Shown: positions 1-9,323, numbered from the stretch's first letter. The stretch is 46,122 nt of DNA from Planctomycetota bacterium (GCA_024278775.1 JAJRSP010000003.1:1-46122); one strand, 5' to 3'. The notes: generated by a model not told the origin, from the sequence alone. Translations and numbers: made by a program.

Positions 1-138
1 GCCCCATGACGTTGGCGGTCTTGCTGATTCCGGTTTCTCAAACCCCCGCGCGGACGCGAAGCGGACTGGCCAATGCCCCAACCCTGATCCCGTTGGTTCA
101 GCCCGTTTCTCGGACAGACTCCTAGTTGGAGTCTCGCC

Positions 139-216
139 ATGATGACTGCGCTTCTGCTCATTGCCGGTACTTTGTTCCCTCGCAGGAAGCGCGTCGCGCT
201 TGTCGTTCCCGCGTAG
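139..216 (+). CDS. Possible 25-aa hydrophobic small protein
   Basis: A short ORF starts at ATG 139 and stops at TAG 214-216. A GGAG ribosome-binding site (128-131) lies 7 bases upstream. The peptide has a hydrophobic core (LLLIAGTLF) followed by a basic patch (RRKR) and a second hydrophobic stretch, so it could be a small membrane peptide or the relic of a membrane anchor. No family is recognised. The ribosome site is the main support; a 25-codon ORF can easily arise by chance, so the call is weak. Confidence 0.2.
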   Translation: MMTALLLIAGTLFPRRKRVALVVPA

Positions 217-261
217 AGACACCTCCCACGGCCTGATCGGCGAGTTGGCCATAATTGCCGT

Positions 262-289
262 TTGCATACCTAACCGGCATGCTTACTAT
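262..289 (+). promoter_or_regulatory. Candidate sigma70-type promoter for the M1 peptidase gene
   Basis: TTGCAT at 262-267 and TACTAT at 284-289 are separated by 16 bases. This would place transcription start about 70 bases before the ATG at 367. The match is moderate and rests on sequence alone. Confidence 0.3.
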
Positions 290-366
290 GGTGGCTCAGG
301 TGATCCCGAGTAGTGTTTGGTAACGGCCGATAAAAGGTGGCCGCGCCACAAACCGGAGATATCTTC

Positions 367-2538
367 ATGACCGGCGTATCCCGTTCTTCGTTTGTCACCC
401 TATGGGTCTGCGGTGGCTGTATCGCCGGGTTGTTGCCCGGCTGCGCGTCCGCGCCCATAGTCCATGCCTCCGCCAACCGATACCGTATCGAAGTGGCTCT
501 TGATCCAACCGCTCACACGCTGGCGGGCCGAACCGTCATGGACCTTACCCTGGAACCCGCGGAATCTTCCGCCGGCACGCCGGACGAGCCGGTGGCCATG
601 GCCTTTCGACTCCACCCGAATCTCAAGGTACGGGCGGTTTCTGTGGCCGGTGCCACACTGCGGGGCTATCGCAATCTCGGGCCCGATGAGGACGCGGACG
701 ACGACCCGGCTCCCAACCGTTACGCCGTCACCCTGGATCGACCCACGGATACGCTGACACTCTTCGTTACCTATGACGGCATCATTCATCAAGACGTCTC
801 CGCAGGCGAAAAAATAGGCGAGATCCACAACTTCGATATGACGGCGCATGTCGGTGAGGAAGGCGTGTACCTGGCCGGTGGCTACTGGTATCCCGAGCCG
901 ATCGGTGATGACGATGCCCTTCCGCTGGCGGATTATACCTTGCTCGCGACGCCGATCGACGACATGCCGCTCGTGGCCGGTGGGGTTTCCGACCCGGCAC
1001 TCGCCGAACAGACCGGCCTGCGCGCCTGGCGCAGCCCGTTTCCGCTCACCGACATGGTGCTCGTCGGCGGTCCCCACGAAGTCCACCAAGCCACCCGACA
1101 CGGTGTGGACATCTCCCTACACCTGACACCCGACCAGGCGCAGTTTAGCGAGGGGTTGATGCAGGCCGTCCAACGCAATTTCGACCGATACGAACCATTG
1201 ATCGGCACCTACCCCGCGTCCGAGTATGCCATCGTGGATAATTTCTTCAGCAGCGGGTTCGCCTTCCCCACGTTCACGCTTCTTAGCTCGGCCGTCATCA
1301 ACATGGGGGAGCGATCGCAAACCGCCCACGGCTATATCGACCATGAAATGCTGCACAGTTGGTGGGGCAACGGGGTTATGGTGGACCCGCAAGACGGCAA
1401 CTGGTGCGAGGCGCTCACCAGCTATGCGACCAACTACTACGGATACATCCTGGATGGCGAGCCGGACGAAGCCCGTCGCAAACGCCGCAACTACGCGCAC
1501 TTCTTGTCCCGTATGAAGCCGGAGCGAGACCGCCCGCTTGGCACGTTCGGACAGAAGGACGGCTGTGGTCGGGGTATCGCCTATAACAAGGGGGCCGCGG
1601 TCTTCGACATGCTCGCCCGAACCATCGGCCAGGACGATTTCTGGGCCGCGATGAGAGATTTCACGAAACAATTTGTCGGGCGCTATGCCTCTTGGGAGGA
1701 CATCCGCCGCGTGTGCGAGGAACACAGTGCCACCTCTCTGGATACTTTTTTCAAGCAGTGGGTTCGTTCGGCCGGTGCGCCGGAACTCACGATCACCGGT
1801 ACGACCTACCTCCCTGCTACGCAGGTGTTGATGCTGATTGTGTCACAGGGTGGCACGGTGTTCGATCTGGATGTGCCCGTGCGAATCGTTCACGCGTCCG
1901 GTACGATGGATGTCAGCGTTCACCTCACCAAGGCCGCAGAAACCTTTGAGCTACCGTTGCAGGTGGTCCCGCTCACCGTTGAGTTGGACCCGGACTATCT
2001 CGTGTTTCGAAAAATCCCACTCGGCGATATCCTACCCACGACGGCCGCCACACGGTATGGCGATAAGTTGACCGTGGTACTCCCCCCGGAAGGTGCGCCC
2101 GAAGCCTACGCGACGGTGCAAAGCATCTTCGAATCGAGCTTTGAAGAAGACGAACGGATCACCATGGCCGCAGGAGAGCCCAACGAAACGGCGCTGGCCA
2201 AACGATGCGTGCTCATTCTCGGTGACGCCGTGCGAAATCCCTATATCGCAGCGTTTCTCAGCGCGGTGGAGTTCCCCGTCAGTTGGGACGAGGACGGCTT
2301 CGAGGTGTCCGGCGTACGCTACGACGCCCCCGACGACGGCATCCTTTGCACCATGGCTCACCCCGGCGTCCCCGGCGGCGGTATCACCGTTGTCTACGGA
2401 AACAGCGAAGCGGGCATCCCCAAACCCATGAACATCCCCATGTACGAACACAGCCTCGTCATTTTTGATCAGGCCAAACCCATCGTCCGACTTGATTTCG
2501 AAAAACACCCGACTGTTACCGTCGAGACCGTGCCCTGA
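367..2538 (+). CDS. M1-family (gluzincin) metallopeptidase lipoprotein
   Basis: Probable zinc aminopeptidase acting at the cell envelope. The zinc motif HEMLH is at residues 326-330 and a downstream Glu, the likely third ligand, is at about 348 in 'NWCEALTSY', a spacing one residue shorter than in classic M1 enzymes. A Tyr within 'AYNKGAAVFDML' matches the position of the M1 transition-state Tyr. The usual GxMEN exopeptidase motif is not seen; 'SGFAFPTFT' stands in that region. The N-terminus is a lipoprotein signal (LLPGC). The ATG at 367 is chosen over GTG 337 because a GGAG site (355-358) precedes it at 8 bases and the signal peptide then starts cleanly. The last ~190 residues form an extra domain of unknown role. 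It converges on an M29 aminopeptidase gene, suggesting a peptide-use locus. Confidence 0.85.
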   Translation: MTGVSRSSFVTLWVCGGCIAGLLPGCASAPIVHASANRYRIEVALDPTAHTLAGRTVMDLTLEPAESSAGTPDEPVAMAFRLHPNLKVRAVSVAGATLRGYRNLGPDEDADDDPAPNRYAVTLDRPTDTLTLFVTYDGIIHQDVSAGEKIGEIHNFDMTAHVGEEGVYLAGGYWYPEPIGDDDALPLADYTLLATPIDDMPLVAGGVSDPALAEQTGLRAWRSPFPLTDMVLVGGPHEVHQATRHGVDISLHLTPDQAQFSEGLMQAVQRNFDRYEPLIGTYPASEYAIVDNFFSSGFAFPTFTLLSSAVINMGERSQTAHGYIDHEMLHSWWGNGVMVDPQDGNWCEALTSYATNYYGYILDGEPDEARRKRRNYAHFLSRMKPERDRPLGTFGQKDGCGRGIAYNKGAAVFDMLARTIGQDDFWAAMRDFTKQFVGRYASWEDIRRVCEEHSATSLDTFFKQWVRSAGAPELTITGTTYLPATQVLMLIVSQGGTVFDLDVPVRIVHASGTMDVSVHLTKAAETFELPLQVVPLTVELDPDYLVFRKIPLGDILPTTAATRYGDKLTVVLPPEGAPEAYATVQSIFESSFEEDERITMAAGEPNETALAKRCVLILGDAVRNPYIAAFLSAVEFPVSWDEDGFEVSGVRYDAPDDGILCTMAHPGVPGGGITVVYGNSEAGIPKPMNIPMYEHSLVIFDQAKPIVRLDFEKHPTVTVETVP

Positions 2539-2582
2539 CGGACACATACTCCCAGCCCCCCTTCAATGGGTCGAGCCAAGGA

Positions 2583-3731
2583 TCACGCACGCTTGTGTGG
2601 GGGCTGTGGCCAGGTGGCTCTGACAAACCGGCCGTTCTTGGCGATGGTCTTGCCGTCGACTTCGATGCGGCCGCCCTTACGCAGGTCGCACACCATATCC
2701 CAGTGCAGGCCGCTTTTGTTTTTGCCGCCTGATTCGGGATAGGCCGCCCCGAGGGCCAGGTGGATCGTGCCGCCGATTTTCTCATCGAAGAGGGTGTTGC
2801 GCGTGAACTGGGTGATGGAATAATTGGTGCCAAACGCCAACTCGCCGAGGGTTCGCCCGCCCTTGTCCTGGTCCATCATCTGAAACAGAAAGTCCTCGTT
2901 CTTGGACGCGCCGGCGTCCACGACCTTGCCGTTTTTGAATCGCAGCCAGGCGTCGGTCACCTCGCGACTCTGGTAGACGGCTGGGAACGTGAAATGGACC
3001 TCGCCCTCGGTGGCGTTTTCCACGGGGCCGGTGAACACCTCGCCGTCGTGGAAGTTGTTCTCCCCGTCACAGTTGATCCAGTGCCGACCCTTGACACCAA
3101 ACGAGATGTCCGTGCCGTTCGGCGCGACGAAACGCACCTCAGACGCCTTGTTCATATAGTCCGCGAGCCGTTGTTGCGTGGTGTGGATTTTTTTCCACGC
3201 GGCGATCGGGTGGGGCCGGTGCAACAGCCCCGCGCGAAACACAAAGTCGGCATATTCCGAGATGGACATCTCCGCATCTTGGGCGGCCGCGTGCGTGGGG
3301 AATTGCGTGCCGACCCACCGCAGTTTGCGGCGGCCCTTGGCGCTCATGCGGGTCATGGCGATATCCAGCAGCGGGTGGCGCGCCTTGCTGATGGTCGCCT
3401 GCTTCTTCGGGTCCACGTTGCTCATGGTCCGTGTGTTGCGCTGCGCCCACGCGGCGATGTCCACGTTGATCGTGTGGTACTCATCCTTTTCGAGCGGGAA
3501 GAGATAGCTGAGTTGTTCCGCGTTACCCTGGGCGGCCAAGACGTACTGGCATCCTTCCGAGGCCATGCGCACCACCGGGTGTCCGCCGGCCTTCAAGACG
3601 GCCTTGCACACCGCGATGGCGAGCGGCTCGCCCACTGTGGGCATGCGAATCCGAACGATGTCACCTTTTTTGACTTTCGTAGAATAGTTCACGAGCACGG
3701 AAGCGAGTTTGTCGAGTCGTTGGTCGTACAT
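2583..3731 (-). CDS. M29-family aminopeptidase (AmpS/aminopeptidase T type)
   Basis: Predicted cytoplasmic metal-dependent aminopeptidase releasing N-terminal residues from peptides. The 382-aa length is close to the M29 norm of about 400. Family metal ligands are all in place: E231 in 'DGEVFTGP', E297 in 'TLGELAFG', H324 in 'TIHLALGAAY', and H343/D345 in 'LHWDM'. There is no signal peptide. ATG 3731 has an AAGGA site 7 bases upstream. It is the last gene of a minus-strand group with the lipoprotein (49-base gap) and the OPT transporter, so imported peptides could be digested by this enzyme (inference from context). Confidence 0.9.
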   Translation of the reverse strand: MYDQRLDKLASVLVNYSTKVKKGDIVRIRMPTVGEPLAIAVCKAVLKAGGHPVVRMASEGCQYVLAAQGNAEQLSYLFPLEKDEYHTINVDIAAWAQRNTRTMSNVDPKKQATISKARHPLLDIAMTRMSAKGRRKLRWVGTQFPTHAAAQDAEMSISEYADFVFRAGLLHRPHPIAAWKKIHTTQQRLADYMNKASEVRFVAPNGTDISFGVKGRHWINCDGENNFHDGEVFTGPVENATEGEVHFTFPAVYQSREVTDAWLRFKNGKVVDAGASKNEDFLFQMMDQDKGGRTLGELAFGTNYSITQFTRNTLFDEKIGGTIHLALGAAYPESGGKNKSGLHWDMVCDLRKGGRIEVDGKTIAKNGRFVRATWPQPPHKRA

Positions 3732-3780
3732 CAGAGAGAATCCTTCGGAGGCTTGGTATGGCTATCGTTGCCGTAACAGG

Positions 3781-4701
3781 TTAGTCCGTGTGACTCTTTT
3801 CTGCGGCGGCTGCCGCTTCATGTTGTTTTTTGAATTTCTCGGCCCATTTGATGCGCGTATCGTAATACTCGAAGAGAAGTTCGAGCCGCCGGTACTGGCG
3901 CATTTTTTCCGAATCAGTCGTGATGTCAGACCGCAAAGCCTGCTTCTGTTCCAAGGCGGTTTGTTTAAGCATATTTTCTTGGGCCAGTATGTCGGTGGCC
4001 TTAGCAAAATCCATGTCGGTCCAGCTCTTGACTACATCATGAATCCCCTGCCACGTCGACGTTGCTTGCGATGTCAGCTCGGCATCCGCGAAAACCAGGC
4101 CGGGCTTATCCGCTTTGAGTTCGTCGGCATGGTCGACGATCATCGACAGTAGCTTGATGTAGCCCGCGGCCAAATCCGCGTATCCCGCCTCCGGCACGGT
4201 GACGCCCAGGTAACCGGTGATGTCGTCGATCATCTTCTGTTTGGAGGAGCTTGTGGCATCAGGCAGTGACGGCAACTTGGCGATCTCTTCACTTATCGCG
4301 GCCAAGAGTTTCGGGCGGGCTTTTGCCTTTGGATCATCGGGGTCGGCTTTGTCCTCCTGCCATTTGACGAGCTTGTCACGCAGCTTCTTGATCTTCTTTT
4401 CATCGCGCCATGTTGCGCTATCCTGCGGCCACAGCGCCTTGTCCTTGGTGAGGTCGGCCACCGGTTTGCAGGCTTTCTGGTACGCGCCGTATGCCTTCAT
4501 GACCCGATCCACATAAGCCTGCGGTTCGGGATCCAGCCGGCGTACGACCGCCCCGGCTCTGGCGTTTCGAATGTAGTCAATCACATCTTGCGACTGGGTG
4601 GCCGGTGGTTGGTCGCATCCGGCCGAGAAGGCGACCCCCATGACCAACAAGCCCGGCAGCCATACGCGCCATGCCACATTTTGTTTCATCGTACTATTCA
4701 T
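3781..4701 (-). CDS. Hypothetical lipoprotein between transporter and peptidase
   Basis: A 306-aa protein with a lipoprotein signal (lipobox FSAGC at about residues 26-30), so it is probably anchored in a membrane facing the periplasm. The mature part is charged and mostly helical-looking, rich in Lys, Asp, Glu and Ala, with no domain I recognise. ATG 4701 is preferred over an internal ATG because AGGG lies 7 bases upstream. It sits 33 bases downstream of the OPT transporter and 49 bases upstream of the M29 aminopeptidase, which suggests cotranscription. A role as a partner of the transporter is a guess from position only. Confidence 0.75.
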   Translation of the reverse strand: MNSTMKQNVAWRVWLPGLLVMGVAFSAGCDQPPATQSQDVIDYIRNARAGAVVRRLDPEPQAYVDRVMKAYGAYQKACKPVADLTKDKALWPQDSATWRDEKKIKKLRDKLVKWQEDKADPDDPKAKARPKLLAAISEEIAKLPSLPDATSSSKQKMIDDITGYLGVTVPEAGYADLAAGYIKLLSMIVDHADELKADKPGLVFADAELTSQATSTWQGIHDVVKSWTDMDFAKATDILAQENMLKQTALEQKQALRSDITTDSEKMRQYRRLELLFEYYDTRIKWAEKFKKQHEAAAAAEKSHTD

Positions 4702-4734
4702 TGATAGACCCTATGGACACCGCTCTACCATCTG

Positions 4735-6639
4735 TCAACCGGTCGCCACGGTGTAGATGGCCACCGCAATGCCCATCAGCGCACCTCCGGCGATCACACC
4801 GGCACAAACAGGCTCCAGATTCTGTACAAGCACACGGTGCAGTAGCGACTCCTCTCGCTTCCACAGCTTGGACGCGACCCAGAAGAAGAAGGAGCCGAAA
4901 AACATGGCGAAGCAAGTCGTGAAAGGAATGACAAACGCCAAGCCCATCCCCACCGCGGAAATCGGGAAACGCCCTTTGGTGATGAGCTTCAACAGTTCAA
5001 AGAGAATGCCGATGGCCCCGCCGATGGCTGCCGCGTAGAGTGCAGTCGGGGGTAGCTCCGACAAACCGCGCGTGAGGATCTCGGCCACCGCTTTCCAGAT
5101 GGTGGCTCCCGGCATGGGGTACTTGTCGCTGATAAGACCTTGCGGGTCGCCCTTTAGAAAGGCGAAGTAGAACACGGGTACACACACCGCGGCCCCGGCG
5201 AGGATGCCGAGGACGTGGCCGATGGCCTGGTGCCGGGGTTTGCCACCCAGCATGTAGCCGGGTTTGATATCCATCATGAGGTTCGACGCGTTGCCGGCCA
5301 CCTCACCGGTGATGCTGGCCGTAATAATGTTGGTGGTCATACTCGGCGACAGACTCGCGAATGTCAGTTGGGTGAGCTTGCCCATGGCCCCGGTGGGGGT
5401 GATCGACGTCAGCGCCGTCGAGTGCGCGGCGATGATCGAAAAGAGGAACACGAGCGGTATGGCCAGAATGCCGAGCCAGATGCCCACACCGAAGAAGATG
5501 TGGGCGAGCAGGACGACCGCGCCTCCGACGAGCGGGATACCTATCAGAAACACCGAGATGGGCAGTTCGATATGGCTCAGGCAGTCTTCTTTGGTCTTGT
5601 TGCCGCCGAACAAACCGGCGAATGCACTGAAGATCATCTTCGGCTTGCTCATAAAGGCGAAAATGCTTGCGGTGGTCATCATGGCCACACCGCCCCACAG
5701 TGCCCATGTCGTGATGTGTCGAAACCCAAACGTCAGGGCACCGTCGCCGTCGACGACGCCGTAGATGTCACCATACTGGATGATCAGCGGAGCCAGCACG
5801 CAGTAGTTGAGCACCGCGCCGATCAGAAGTGACACGCCCGTGCGGATTCCCATCAAGCCGCCGGCCGCCACCATCACATGATCCGGTTCCAGGCTGACCG
5901 TGAGCTGGTGGAGAGAAACGCCTGCGATCTTCGGCACCCATCCGGTGATATGATACAGTCCCGCTTCGAGCGCGTCCGGAACCTTCATGAAAGCGAGGTG
6001 GAGTTCCGCCAATATCTCTTTCTGCTTGAAGAATTCAAAGATTGCGGAGCCGATCGCGGTGGCGATCAGAATCTTTGCCTTGAAGAGTCCTTCGCTCGCG
6101 CCGCTGGTGTGGAGCGCGTCCATGACGATGCCGGCCGCCCGCCCTTCCGGAAAAGCGTGCTGCTCATCATTGATAAAACGGAGTTTGAGGGGGAAGGCAA
6201 ACAGCACGCCCAGCACGGATATCGCAATCATCCACATGATGGTGACGTGCCAAGGCACGACGGAGTCGGTGATAATCATGTAGGCTGCGAGGCTGGCAAT
6301 GAGGGGGCTGGTCATGTAGCCGGCGGCCGTGGCGATCGACTGCATGCAGTTGTTTTCGAGAACCGAGAACTCCTCGGCGAGCCCGATCTTGGACATGGCT
6401 TTGAACATGGCGAACGCCACGATCACGGAGGTGATGCCGACGCCCAGCGTCCAGCCGGTCTTCATCCCGATGTAAAGGTTAGTCAAGGAGAGGATGGAAC
6501 CGATGGCCATCCCCGACAGCGCGGATCGGAGCGTGAGCTGGGGCATGTCGCCCCGGAAGACGTTCTCAAGCCACCAGCGGTCTTTTTGCTCGACGGTCCA
6601 GGTGCGGACTTGCTCCTCCGTTAGCTGTTTGATCGCCAT
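4735..6639 (-). CDS. OPT-family oligopeptide transporter
   Basis: A polytopic membrane protein of 634 aa, with about 14 hydrophobic segments, of the OPT (oligopeptide transporter) superfamily, which import peptides or peptide-like metal chelates with protons. Supporting features are the N-terminal region 'LTNLYIGMKTGW', the conserved Asn/Gly-rich middle 'ITGEVAGNASNLMMDIKPGY', and length typical of bacterial members. An upstream ATG (6648) touches the AGGGG site directly, whereas ATG 6639 (MAIKQL) has the same AGGGG at 9 bases, so 6639 is taken as the start. It is first in an operon with a lipoprotein and an M29 aminopeptidase. The substrate cannot be read from the sequence; a di/oligopeptide fits the neighbours. 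Confidence 0.88.
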   Translation of the reverse strand: MAIKQLTEEQVRTWTVEQKDRWWLENVFRGDMPQLTLRSALSGMAIGSILSLTNLYIGMKTGWTLGVGITSVIVAFAMFKAMSKIGLAEEFSVLENNCMQSIATAAGYMTSPLIASLAAYMIITDSVVPWHVTIMWMIAISVLGVLFAFPLKLRFINDEQHAFPEGRAAGIVMDALHTSGASEGLFKAKILIATAIGSAIFEFFKQKEILAELHLAFMKVPDALEAGLYHITGWVPKIAGVSLHQLTVSLEPDHVMVAAGGLMGIRTGVSLLIGAVLNYCVLAPLIIQYGDIYGVVDGDGALTFGFRHITTWALWGGVAMMTTASIFAFMSKPKMIFSAFAGLFGGNKTKEDCLSHIELPISVFLIGIPLVGGAVVLLAHIFFGVGIWLGILAIPLVFLFSIIAAHSTALTSITPTGAMGKLTQLTFASLSPSMTTNIITASITGEVAGNASNLMMDIKPGYMLGGKPRHQAIGHVLGILAGAAVCVPVFYFAFLKGDPQGLISDKYPMPGATIWKAVAEILTRGLSELPPTALYAAAIGGAIGILFELLKLITKGRFPISAVGMGLAFVIPFTTCFAMFFGSFFFWVASKLWKREESLLHRVLVQNLEPVCAGVIAGGALMGIAVAIYTVATG

Positions 6640-6959
6640 AGGCGGCATCCCCTGTTCGGTTCAAGAAGGATCGCATCAACTTACCCGGCGTGCCAGTGGT
6701 ATGACGCCGCCGTCGGGAGGATCATCCCGGTCTCGGGTAGGGCTGTCAAATGAGGGTTGCATCTCACGTCGGTCAGCGGTAGACTGCCCGGTCCGCTTGC
6801 GCTTGGGGTGCGCTCTTTGTGAGCGCTATCGGGTGAGATGGTTGGCAGCGGAAATGAGCGGGCGACTGCTCGGAATGACTTTTGGTTGGGCAGCCGCGTC
6901 GCACGCGGATGGGATCGATCCGTGGCGAGCCCGGTCAGCGGCAAGGAACGAGAAGACTT
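6640..6959. other. Divergent intergenic region, OPT transporter / TPR-alphaCTD gene
   Basis: About 320 bases between divergent genes must hold promoters for both, but no convincing pair of -35/-10 boxes stands out. The one clear structure is a perfect inverted repeat GCGCTC-TTTGT-GAGCGC at 6810-6826, which might be a protein-binding site or a small hairpin. Confidence 0.35.
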
Positions 6960-7925
6960 ATGACAGCAACTCTCGAAGCCATCACGCAGCAGATTAAGGA
7001 CGGGGATCTTGATGGCGCTTCGGCCGCCCTGGCGGGCTTTCCGGAAACCGATGAGAACCGGGGCGAAGTGGCCTTCGTGCGTGGTACCCTGAAGGAAGTT
7101 GCCAGAGACATTGCGGGTGCCGGGGAAGAATACGAGAAGGCCGTGGAAGCCGGCGGGGATATTCGAAAGGCGGCTTTTCATGCGGCCGTGTTGTTCGATC
7201 GTTCCGGCGATGATGATCACGCGATTGAATATTACGAAAAGTGCATCAGCGAACCGCCCGCGCCCATCAACGCGATGGTGAATCTTGCGGCGCTGTACGA
7301 GGAGCGCGGAAAGCTGGATGAGGCCACGGTGCTTCTCGAAAGTGTGCTGGATGCTTTTCCGAATCATGCGCGAGCGAGGCAATACCTGCGGTCGGCCGAA
7401 AGCTCCTACGATATGGTCTTTGATGAGCAATCGCAGCGCGATCGGGAACGCCGAAGCGCGGTTCTTGATACGCCGATCGGAGATTTTGAGCTGAGCGTTC
7501 GTAGCCGAAACTGTCTGCGTCAGATGAACATTCGGAGCTTGGGTGATCTCTTGCGTACCGGCGAGACGGAGCTTCTGTCGTATAAGAATTTTGGCGACAC
7601 ATCGCTTAACGAAATCAAGGTATTGCTCGAACAAAAAGGCCTTAATCTGGGGCAGATGGCTGCGGAGGCTGCGGAGAGCGACACGGCCTCCCCATTGCCG
7701 GCCGATGTGTCTTCGGATACTTCGGCGTTGATGCGTCGTAGTGTGGCCGAGCTGGAACTCTCCGTTCGTGCCCGAAAGGCGCTGCAGCGTCTTGGGATTA
7801 CTTCGTTGGGCGAGTTGACTCAGCGGAGCGAAGCGGAACTGATGACGATTAAGAACTTCGGCTTGACTTCGCTTAGCGAGATCAAGCGCCAACTCGAAGC
7901 CGCGGGGCTTTCATTGCGGGCTTAG
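6960..7925 (+). CDS. TPR protein with two RNA polymerase alpha-CTD-like domains
   Basis: A 321-aa predicted cytoplasmic protein. Residues ~1-145 are tetratricopeptide-like helix pairs. Residues ~171-230 and ~260-320 are two copies of a domain closely resembling the C-terminal DNA/activator-binding domain of RNA polymerase alpha. The first copy keeps 'ELSVRSRNCLR' and 'NFGDTSLNEIK', including the Arg and Asn at the positions of E. coli alpha R265 and N268 that contact UP-element DNA; the second keeps the Arg ('ELSVRARKAL') but has Lys for Asn. No N-terminal polymerase assembly domain is present, so this is not rpoA. ATG 6960 is chosen because the TPR region begins there; AAGGA lies 12 bases upstream. 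A role in transcription is inference; binding protein partners is an alternative. Confidence 0.85.
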   Translation: MTATLEAITQQIKDGDLDGASAALAGFPETDENRGEVAFVRGTLKEVARDIAGAGEEYEKAVEAGGDIRKAAFHAAVLFDRSGDDDHAIEYYEKCISEPPAPINAMVNLAALYEERGKLDEATVLLESVLDAFPNHARARQYLRSAESSYDMVFDEQSQRDRERRSAVLDTPIGDFELSVRSRNCLRQMNIRSLGDLLRTGETELLSYKNFGDTSLNEIKVLLEQKGLNLGQMAAEAAESDTASPLPADVSSDTSALMRRSVAELELSVRARKALQRLGITSLGELTQRSEAELMTIKNFGLTSLSEIKRQLEAAGLSLRA

Positions 7926-8042
7926 GTGCTCGGAGGTGGCGCGGTTTCGTTAGCCCGTGAGCCTCTCGCCCTTCCGCGCTATGGCGGTTTCGATCACGTT
8001 TGTTCCGTCAGGCGGGCCGATCAGCTCGCGCCGGTGTAGCGA

Positions 8043-9314
8043 ATGAGAACTTGCCGGTTTTCACCTTCTGTCTTTGCGCTGTTCGCGTCGCTGGTGGTCG
8101 ATGTGGGTGCGTTTCCCGTGAAGAGTCAGACGGTGGAGCCGCCTCCTGAGGCTGTCACGCCGCCCCAGGTGGCCGGGACGGGCCTGCGCGATGTTCGGGT
8201 GTTAATCGCCGCGAAGGAAAAACGAGTTCGTGTGCAGGCGGACGGTGCGATCTATCTGCTCAACGAAGATGGGGTGCGCGTGGGTTCCCTCGAAGCGGCA
8301 ACCCGGCACCTCGTGGAATACCGCGCATCGGAGTCTGCTCGGCTTAGTGGTGAAAACCGATCACTCCCCTTCGGGATGGAGACCGATCAAGGCGGAACCA
8401 TGGGCGTTTCCGTGTTTCGCAACGGTGCGTGGTCTGGCACCCGGTATTATCCCGGTCATCTGGAGTTTCGATCGAACCGCGGTGGCGTAGACGTCATCAA
8501 CCATGTGGGCCTGGAACGGTATGTGGCTTGTGTGGTCGGAAACGAAGTCTGGCCCACGTTCCAGACGGAATCATACCGTGCGCAGGCCGTCGTATCACGC
8601 ACGTACGTGCTCTTCCAGATGAAACGAAATCCCGCGTCTCGGGTGGACGTGTCAGCCACGCAGGGATCCCAAGTCTATCAAGGCATACGCGACGATGTGG
8701 TCGGACGGCGTGCCATGGCGGCCGCACGGTTTACTCGCGGGATTGTGTTGACCTATCCACACCAGGGCAAAGATGACTTGTTCTGTACCTACTTCAGCGC
8801 AGCGTGCGGCGGCGTGTCGCAGTCGGCCGGTATGTTCGGCAAGGAAGGTGATATCCCACCGTTGAGTGGGGGCGTGCGATGCGACTACTGTTCGATCGCG
8901 CCGCCCGGCAATTACCGGTGGGGGCCAGTGACGCTGGCGCTTTCGGACTTGGAGGAGCGACTGGTGTCGCGATATCCGAAAATGAAATCGCTTGGTCATA
9001 TTCGGTCCATCGAAGTGGTCGAAAGGAACCGCTATGGGCGACCGCTGCGGCTCCGTATTCACGGGGCCAATCATAAGACGGAAGAACTCACGGCGGAGCG
9101 GTTTCGGCTGGCCGTCGGCCCCAGCAAGATCAAGAGCACCGATTTCCAAATCGAAAACCGAAGCCATGGGGTGGTCTTTAAGCATGGGCGCGGGTTTGGT
9201 CACGGCCTCGGGCTATGTCAGTGGGGCATGGAGGGTCAGGCCCGTTTGGGACGCCGGGCCGGTGAAATCCTGCGGTTTTACTTCCCCGGTGCGAGTCTAA
9301 CCCGAGTTTATTAG
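8043..9314 (+). CDS. SpoIID/LytB-domain protein
   Basis: An exported 423-aa protein with an N-terminal signal peptide and a SpoIID/LytB domain. Family hallmarks are 'LERYVACVVGNEV', 'ESYRAQAVVSRTYVL', and the C-terminal 'GFGHGLGLCQWGMEGQA'. SpoIID of Bacillus is a lytic transglycosylase acting on stem-peptide-free glycan; homologues outside spore-formers are thought to remodel cell-wall glycan. It lies 117 bases after the TPR/alpha-CTD gene in the same direction and could be cotranscribed. The start ATG has only a weak GGTG site. Activity in peptidoglycan remodelling is inferred from the family. Confidence 0.85.
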   Translation: MRTCRFSPSVFALFASLVVDVGAFPVKSQTVEPPPEAVTPPQVAGTGLRDVRVLIAAKEKRVRVQADGAIYLLNEDGVRVGSLEAATRHLVEYRASESARLSGENRSLPFGMETDQGGTMGVSVFRNGAWSGTRYYPGHLEFRSNRGGVDVINHVGLERYVACVVGNEVWPTFQTESYRAQAVVSRTYVLFQMKRNPASRVDVSATQGSQVYQGIRDDVVGRRAMAAARFTRGIVLTYPHQGKDDLFCTYFSAACGGVSQSAGMFGKEGDIPPLSGGVRCDYCSIAPPGNYRWGPVTLALSDLEERLVSRYPKMKSLGHIRSIEVVERNRYGRPLRLRIHGANHKTEELTAERFRLAVGPSKIKSTDFQIENRSHGVVFKHGRGFGHGLGLCQWGMEGQARLGRRAGEILRFYFPGASLTRVY

Positions 9315-9323
9315 ATCCGTCTG

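Larger units (their letters stand above)
1..366. other. Left-edge non-coding stretch
   Basis: No convincing protein gene is visible before the M1 peptidase gene. All three forward frames contain stops within the first 140 bases. A tail of a gene lying left of the window cannot be excluded: the frame starting at base 3 is open until a stop near 123. The only small ORF with a ribosome site starts at 139 and is listed separately. A weak promoter candidate lies at 262-289. Confidence 0.5.

Noticed and set aside
337..366. GTG 337 as start of the M1 peptidase
   Set aside because: It lacks a ribosome site and would add residues before the lipoprotein signal; ATG 367 has GGAG at 8 bases.
400..1101. 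Long minus-strand reading frame inside the M1 peptidase gene
   Set aside because: It is a GC-driven shadow frame with no family features and no ribosome site; the plus-strand gene has HEMLH and a signal peptide.
2760..3776. 338-codon plus-strand frame opposite the M29 aminopeptidase
   Set aside because: Its composition is typical of an antisense shadow, and the minus strand carries all metal ligands of the M29 family.
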